Shown here: one piece after another, positions 6,716 to 8,995 of the stretch
Layout: every line of letters starts with the position of its first letter
How positions within the stretch are numbered: the stretch's first letter is position 1
Assembly: GCA_937895465.1 (NCBI GenBank)
Contig: CALAYY010000090.1
Span: 1 to 8,995, forward strand
Direction of reading: 5' to 3'
From: an uncultured Clostridia bacterium
GTDB lineage: Bacteria; Bacillota; Clostridia; Christensenellales; DUVY01
DNA: 8,995 nt
The notes under the pieces: model-generated
Seen by the model: only the letters and a program-made list of their open reading frames with translations
What the model was told of the DNA's origin: nothing
Databases searched by the model: none
Translations under genes and position numbers: made by a program

Positions 6716-8656
6716 ATGGCAAGTGTATCTTTAAGACATATCTACAAGATATATCAAGGCGGAGTAAAAGCCGTAAGTGATGTTAATCTAGAAATTCAGG
6801 ATAAAGAATTTATTGTTCTTGTCGGCCCTTCCGGTTGCGGAAAATCCACAACATTGAGAATGATTGCCGGACTTGAAGAAATATCCGATGGCGAGCTTTA
6901 TATTGACGGCCGTCTTGTTAACGATGTAGAACCCAAAGACCGTGATATAGCAATGGTTTTCCAAAACTATGCTTTGTACCCTCACATGACGGTTTATGAT
7001 AACATGGCATTCGGTCTTAGACTTCGTAAAATGCCTTCAGCAGAAATTGATTCAAGAGTAAAAGAAGCTGCTAACATTTTGGGAATAACTGAACTTCTTT
7101 CCCGTAAACCTAAGGCTTTGTCAGGCGGACAAAGACAGCGTGTTGCTTTAGGACGTGCTATAGTTCGTGAGCCTAAGGTTTTCTTGTTGGACGAACCTCT
7201 GTCAAACTTGGACGCAAAACTTCGTGTTCAGATGAGAACAGAAATAACCAAACTTCATAACAGACTGGCTACTACATTTGTTTACGTTACTCACGACCAG
7301 ACAGAAGCTATGACAATGGGTACCCGTATAGTGGTTATGAAAGACGGTCTTGTTCAGCAGGTTGACACCCCTCAAAACTTGTTTGACAGCCCTTGCAATA
7401 TGTTTGTTGCTACCTTTATAGGTACACCTCAAATGAACTTGTTTGATGCTATGCTTGAAAGAAACGGCAAGAATCTTGTTGTCAAATTTGGTAATAACAC
7501 TATAGAATTACCCGAATCAAAATCAAAACTTCTTACTGATGAAGCTTATATTGGAAAAGAGATTATTTTCGGCGTAAGACCTGAAGATATTCATGATGAA
7601 GAAATTTTTATTGCTTCCTCACCTAAGACTATAATTTCAGCAGAAATAGATGTTGTAGAAAAACTTGGTAACGAAACCATAATGTACACTAAGGTTGACG
7701 GCAAAGAAGACTATACAGTAGCAAGAGTTGATGCTAGAACTCAGGCAGTAAGCGGAGACGTTGTAAAGCTTGCTATTGATGCTAATCATATTCATATGTT
7801 TGACCCTGAAACAGAATTGTCAATTTTGGGCGTTCCTCATTATAACTTTATTTCGGCTAAAGTCAGTGAAAAAGAAGGCAAATTAAGCGCAAAATTTGGC
7901 AATAATGTTATTCAATTTGGAGAAGGTTCAGCGAAAACTTTGACCAATCCTGAACTTGCTAACGGCGAAGCGTTGTTAGGAATTAAGCCTGAAAGCGTAT
8001 ATATTGCTTTGGAAGAAACTGAAGATTTTGTTTTGGATGCTGATGTTGACTTTGTGGAAGATGCTGAAGTTTACAAAAATGTATATCTCAAATTAGACGG
8101 TAAGCGTGGATTGTTTGCATTAAGAGTTGCTCCTGATGCCGCAATTAGCGGAAAGAGCAAAATTAAACTTGCTATTAAGGTTGACGAAATAGTATTTTTT
8201 GACCCCGCTACCGGTGCAAGAGCATCAAGCGCTTTAGAAGTTCCTGTTTTCAATGAATTTGAGGGAGAAGTAGGAGTTGTTACCAAAGGCAATACCCTTT
8301 ATACATTAACAGTAGCAGGCAAAAAAGTTGTTTATCCTGAATATGTTAAAGTTAAAGAAAGTGCAGTAGGCTCCAAAGTGGTTGTTAAAATCAATCCTGC
8401 CAATGTAGTATTTAACAAAGCCGAAGTTGCAGCTGCTAAGAATACATTTAAGGGTGTTGTTCGTGCAGTTGACAATACTGGAACTGAAGCTATTGTTCTT
8501 ATTCAGTTAGAAGGTACAGGCGAGGCGTTCTATGCAAGAGTTTCATCTGACTTTAACGCTTTGGTAGGCTCCAAGGTTAAGTTGGGTGTAAAATCTGAAA
8601 ACTTTGAATTGTTTGATAATGATGGCAATAGCTTGTTAGAAGTTGCCACAGCTTAA
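6716..8656 (+). CDS. Sugar-importer-type ABC ATPase (MsmX/UgpC/MalK family) with triplicated C-terminal regulatory region
   Basis: Residues 1-371 form a complete MsmX/UgpC/MalK ATPase, the cytoplasmic motor of carbohydrate ABC importers: A-loop Y13, Walker A GPSGCGKST (37-45), Q-loop Q83, signature LSGGQ (135-139), Walker B VFLLDE with E160, H-loop H193, then a TOBE-type regulatory domain (about 241-371). The family normally ends near 365-375; this protein has 646 residues. The extra 275 resemble two more copies of the regulatory domain: KFGNN recurs at 257 and 393, RPE/KPE at 288 and 424, and a KL...FD pattern at 351-363, 484-496 and 622-634. The third copy (511-641) is more divergent. No permease or binding-protein gene is adjacent, as for MsmX, which serves several importers. 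Frequent CGT and GGC codons early in the gene hint at strong expression. The catalytic part is certain; the tail's role is unknown. Confidence 0.95.
   Translation: MASVSLRHIYKIYQGGVKAVSDVNLEIQDKEFIVLVGPSGCGKSTTLRMIAGLEEISDGELYIDGRLVNDVEPKDRDIAMVFQNYALYPHMTVYDNMAFGLRLRKMPSAEIDSRVKEAANILGITELLSRKPKALSGGQRQRVALGRAIVREPKVFLLDEPLSNLDAKLRVQMRTEITKLHNRLATTFVYVTHDQTEAMTMGTRIVVMKDGLVQQVDTPQNLFDSPCNMFVATFIGTPQMNLFDAMLERNGKNLVVKFGNNTIELPESKSKLLTDEAYIGKEIIFGVRPEDIHDEEIFIASSPKTIISAEIDVVEKLGNETIMYTKVDGKEDYTVARVDARTQAVSGDVVKLAIDANHIHMFDPETELSILGVPHYNFISAKVSEKEGKLSAKFGNNVIQFGEGSAKTLTNPELANGEALLGIKPESVYIALEETEDFVLDADVDFVEDAEVYKNVYLKLDGKRGLFALRVAPDAAISGKSKIKLAIKVDEIVFFDPATGARASSALEVPVFNEFEGEVGVVTKGNTLYTLTVAGKKVVYPEYVKVKESAVGSKVVVKINPANVVFNKAEVAAAKNTFKGVVRAVDNTGTEAIVLIQLEGTGEAFYARVSSDFNALVGSKVKLGVKSENFELFDNDGNSLLEVATA
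7436..8638 (+). repeat. Three tandem degenerate TOBE-like units in the ABC ATPase gene
   Basis: The units encode residues 241-371 (7436-7828), 376-503 (7841-8224) and 511-641 (8246-8638). Aligned landmarks recur with a period of about 133-140 residues: KFGNNTI / KFGNNVI / VAGKKVV, FGVRPEDI / LGIKPESV / VKINPANV, and VKLAID..FDPET / IKLAIK..FDPAT / VKLGVK..FDNDG. The repetition is visible in the protein, not as long nucleotide identity, so the duplications are old. Domain naming as TOBE/OB-like is inferred from unit 1 being in the normal family position. Confidence 0.7.
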
Positions 8657-8678
8657 TAAAAATTTAACATAATATAAC

Positions 8679-8713
8679 AAAGACTGTCCTAAAAAAATAG
8701 GGCAGTCTTTTGT
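8679..8713 (+). terminator. Terminator after the ABC ATPase gene
   Basis: A 12-base-pair stem with one G-T wobble (8679-8690 with 8699-8710) closes an A-rich loop and ends in a short T run. It lies 22 bases after the ATPase stop and before the promoter of the next small gene. Confidence 0.85.
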
Positions 8714-8717
8714 ATTA

Positions 8718-8726
8718 TGGTATAAT
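8718..8726 (+). promoter_or_regulatory. Extended -10 promoter of the zinc-ribbon gene
   Basis: TGGTATAAT is a perfect extended -10 element with TATAAT at 8721-8726; no good -35 hexamer is present. Transcription would begin near 8733, almost at the AGGAGG site (8734-8739), so the mRNA leader would be only about 14 bases long. Confidence 0.55.
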
Positions 8727-8746
8727 TAAGAAAAGGAGGAACTTTT

Positions 8747-8911
8747 ATGGGTATACAGCAGGATTATGACGATATAATGCAAACCAGCGATATGATTTGT
8801 CCTAATTGCGGTTCATTGGATATAGTTGAAGCATCTTTTGATAAGGACTTGTATCTTTGCACAGAATGCGGACAGATATTTGGTGCGGCGATAGAAAAAG
8901 ACGATGAATAA
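8747..8911 (+). CDS. Small zinc-ribbon protein of unknown function
   Basis: A 54-residue protein starting MGIQQDYDDIMQ. Four cysteines in two CxxC pairs, CPNC (18-21) and CTEC (38-41), 16 residues apart, form a classic zinc-ribbon; the second pair is followed by GQIF. The rest is acidic (DYDD near the start, EKDDE at the end), with no signal peptide or membrane segment. Zinc ribbons of this size may bind nucleic acid or protein partners, but nothing here points to a specific role. AGGAGG lies seven bases before the ATG, an own promoter and terminator flank it, and the codons look normal, so it is likely a real single-gene unit despite its size. I do not recognise a named family. Confidence 0.8.
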   Translation: MGIQQDYDDIMQTSDMICPNCGSLDIVEASFDKDLYLCTECGQIFGAAIEKDDE

Positions 8912-8930
8912 TATATAACTTTTAAAATAA

Positions 8931-8960
8931 AAAACACCGCCTTTTTATGGCGGTGTTTTA
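8931..8960 (+). terminator. Terminator after the zinc-ribbon gene
   Basis: A perfect 11-base-pair stem (8931-8941 with 8949-8959), GC-rich in its upper half, closes a seven-base loop and ends in TTTTA. It is 19 bases past the zinc-ribbon stop. The A run on the left arm would also let it work on the minus strand. Confidence 0.88.
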
Positions 8961-8971
8961 TTGTATAAGAA

Positions 8972-8994
8972 AACCCCACGTTAGACGTGGGGTT
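8972..8994 (-). terminator. GC-rich hairpin at the right edge, probable minus-strand terminator
   Basis: A perfect ten-base-pair stem (8972-8981 with 8985-8994) with a three-base loop is markedly GC-rich. On the minus strand it is followed by TTTTCTTATA, as expected of a terminator for a gene entering from the right. An alternative is the subterminal hairpin of an IS200/IS605-type element, which would lie beyond the edge. Only flanking sequence can decide. Confidence 0.5.
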
Positions 8995-8995
8995 C

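Noticed and set aside
8071..8292. Open frames on the strand opposite the ABC ATPase and the arginine genes
   Set aside because: They are short, have no ribosome sites or recognisable domains, and lie wholly inside well-supported genes.

Overview
The window is AT-rich, bacterial and ordinary in gene density. It has AGGAGG-type ribosome binding sites, very AT-rich intergenic regions, extended -10 promoters and simple hairpin terminators. Together with the gene content this suggests a low-GC Bacillota (Clostridia-like, possibly an uncultured gut lineage). That placement is inferred from style only; no marker gene is present.

Layout from left to right. (1) Bases 1-411, minus strand: the N-terminal 137 codons of a sodium-pumping decarboxylase beta subunit, cut by the window edge, with a good upstream promoter sitting among TAATGCATTG repeats. 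(2) 656-1237, plus: a YfbR-type HD-domain 5'-deoxynucleotidase whose HD doublet is HE, ending at a bidirectional hairpin. (3) 1280-1783, minus: a stand-alone GyrI-like small-molecule-binding protein with a well-placed promoter. (4) 1917-6496, minus: a tightly packed arginine operon argC-argB-argD-argF plus a terminal GNAT acetyltransferase. It is preceded by a near-consensus ARG box over its promoter and closed by a hairpin terminator. (5) 6716-8656, plus: an ATPase of the MsmX/UgpC/MalK sugar-importer family carrying about 275 extra C-terminal residues that look like two further copies of the family's regulatory domain, followed by a terminator. (6) 8747-8911, plus: a 54-residue zinc-ribbon protein, followed by a terminator and a second GC-rich hairpin at the right edge.

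The arginine genes cover acetylglutamate to acetylornithine (ArgB, ArgC, ArgD) and ornithine to citrulline (ArgF). The operon lacks argJ, which in many Bacillota sits between argC and argB. Acetylglutamate supply and deacetylation must therefore come from elsewhere or, for the first step, perhaps from the co-transcribed GNAT protein. The ArgB N-terminal helix suggests arginine feedback inhibition, and the ARG box suggests ArgR/AhrC repression.

The most unusual item is the long ABC ATPase with a triplicated regulatory region. I see no phage, CRISPR, defence or clear mobile-element genes, and no tRNA or rRNA.
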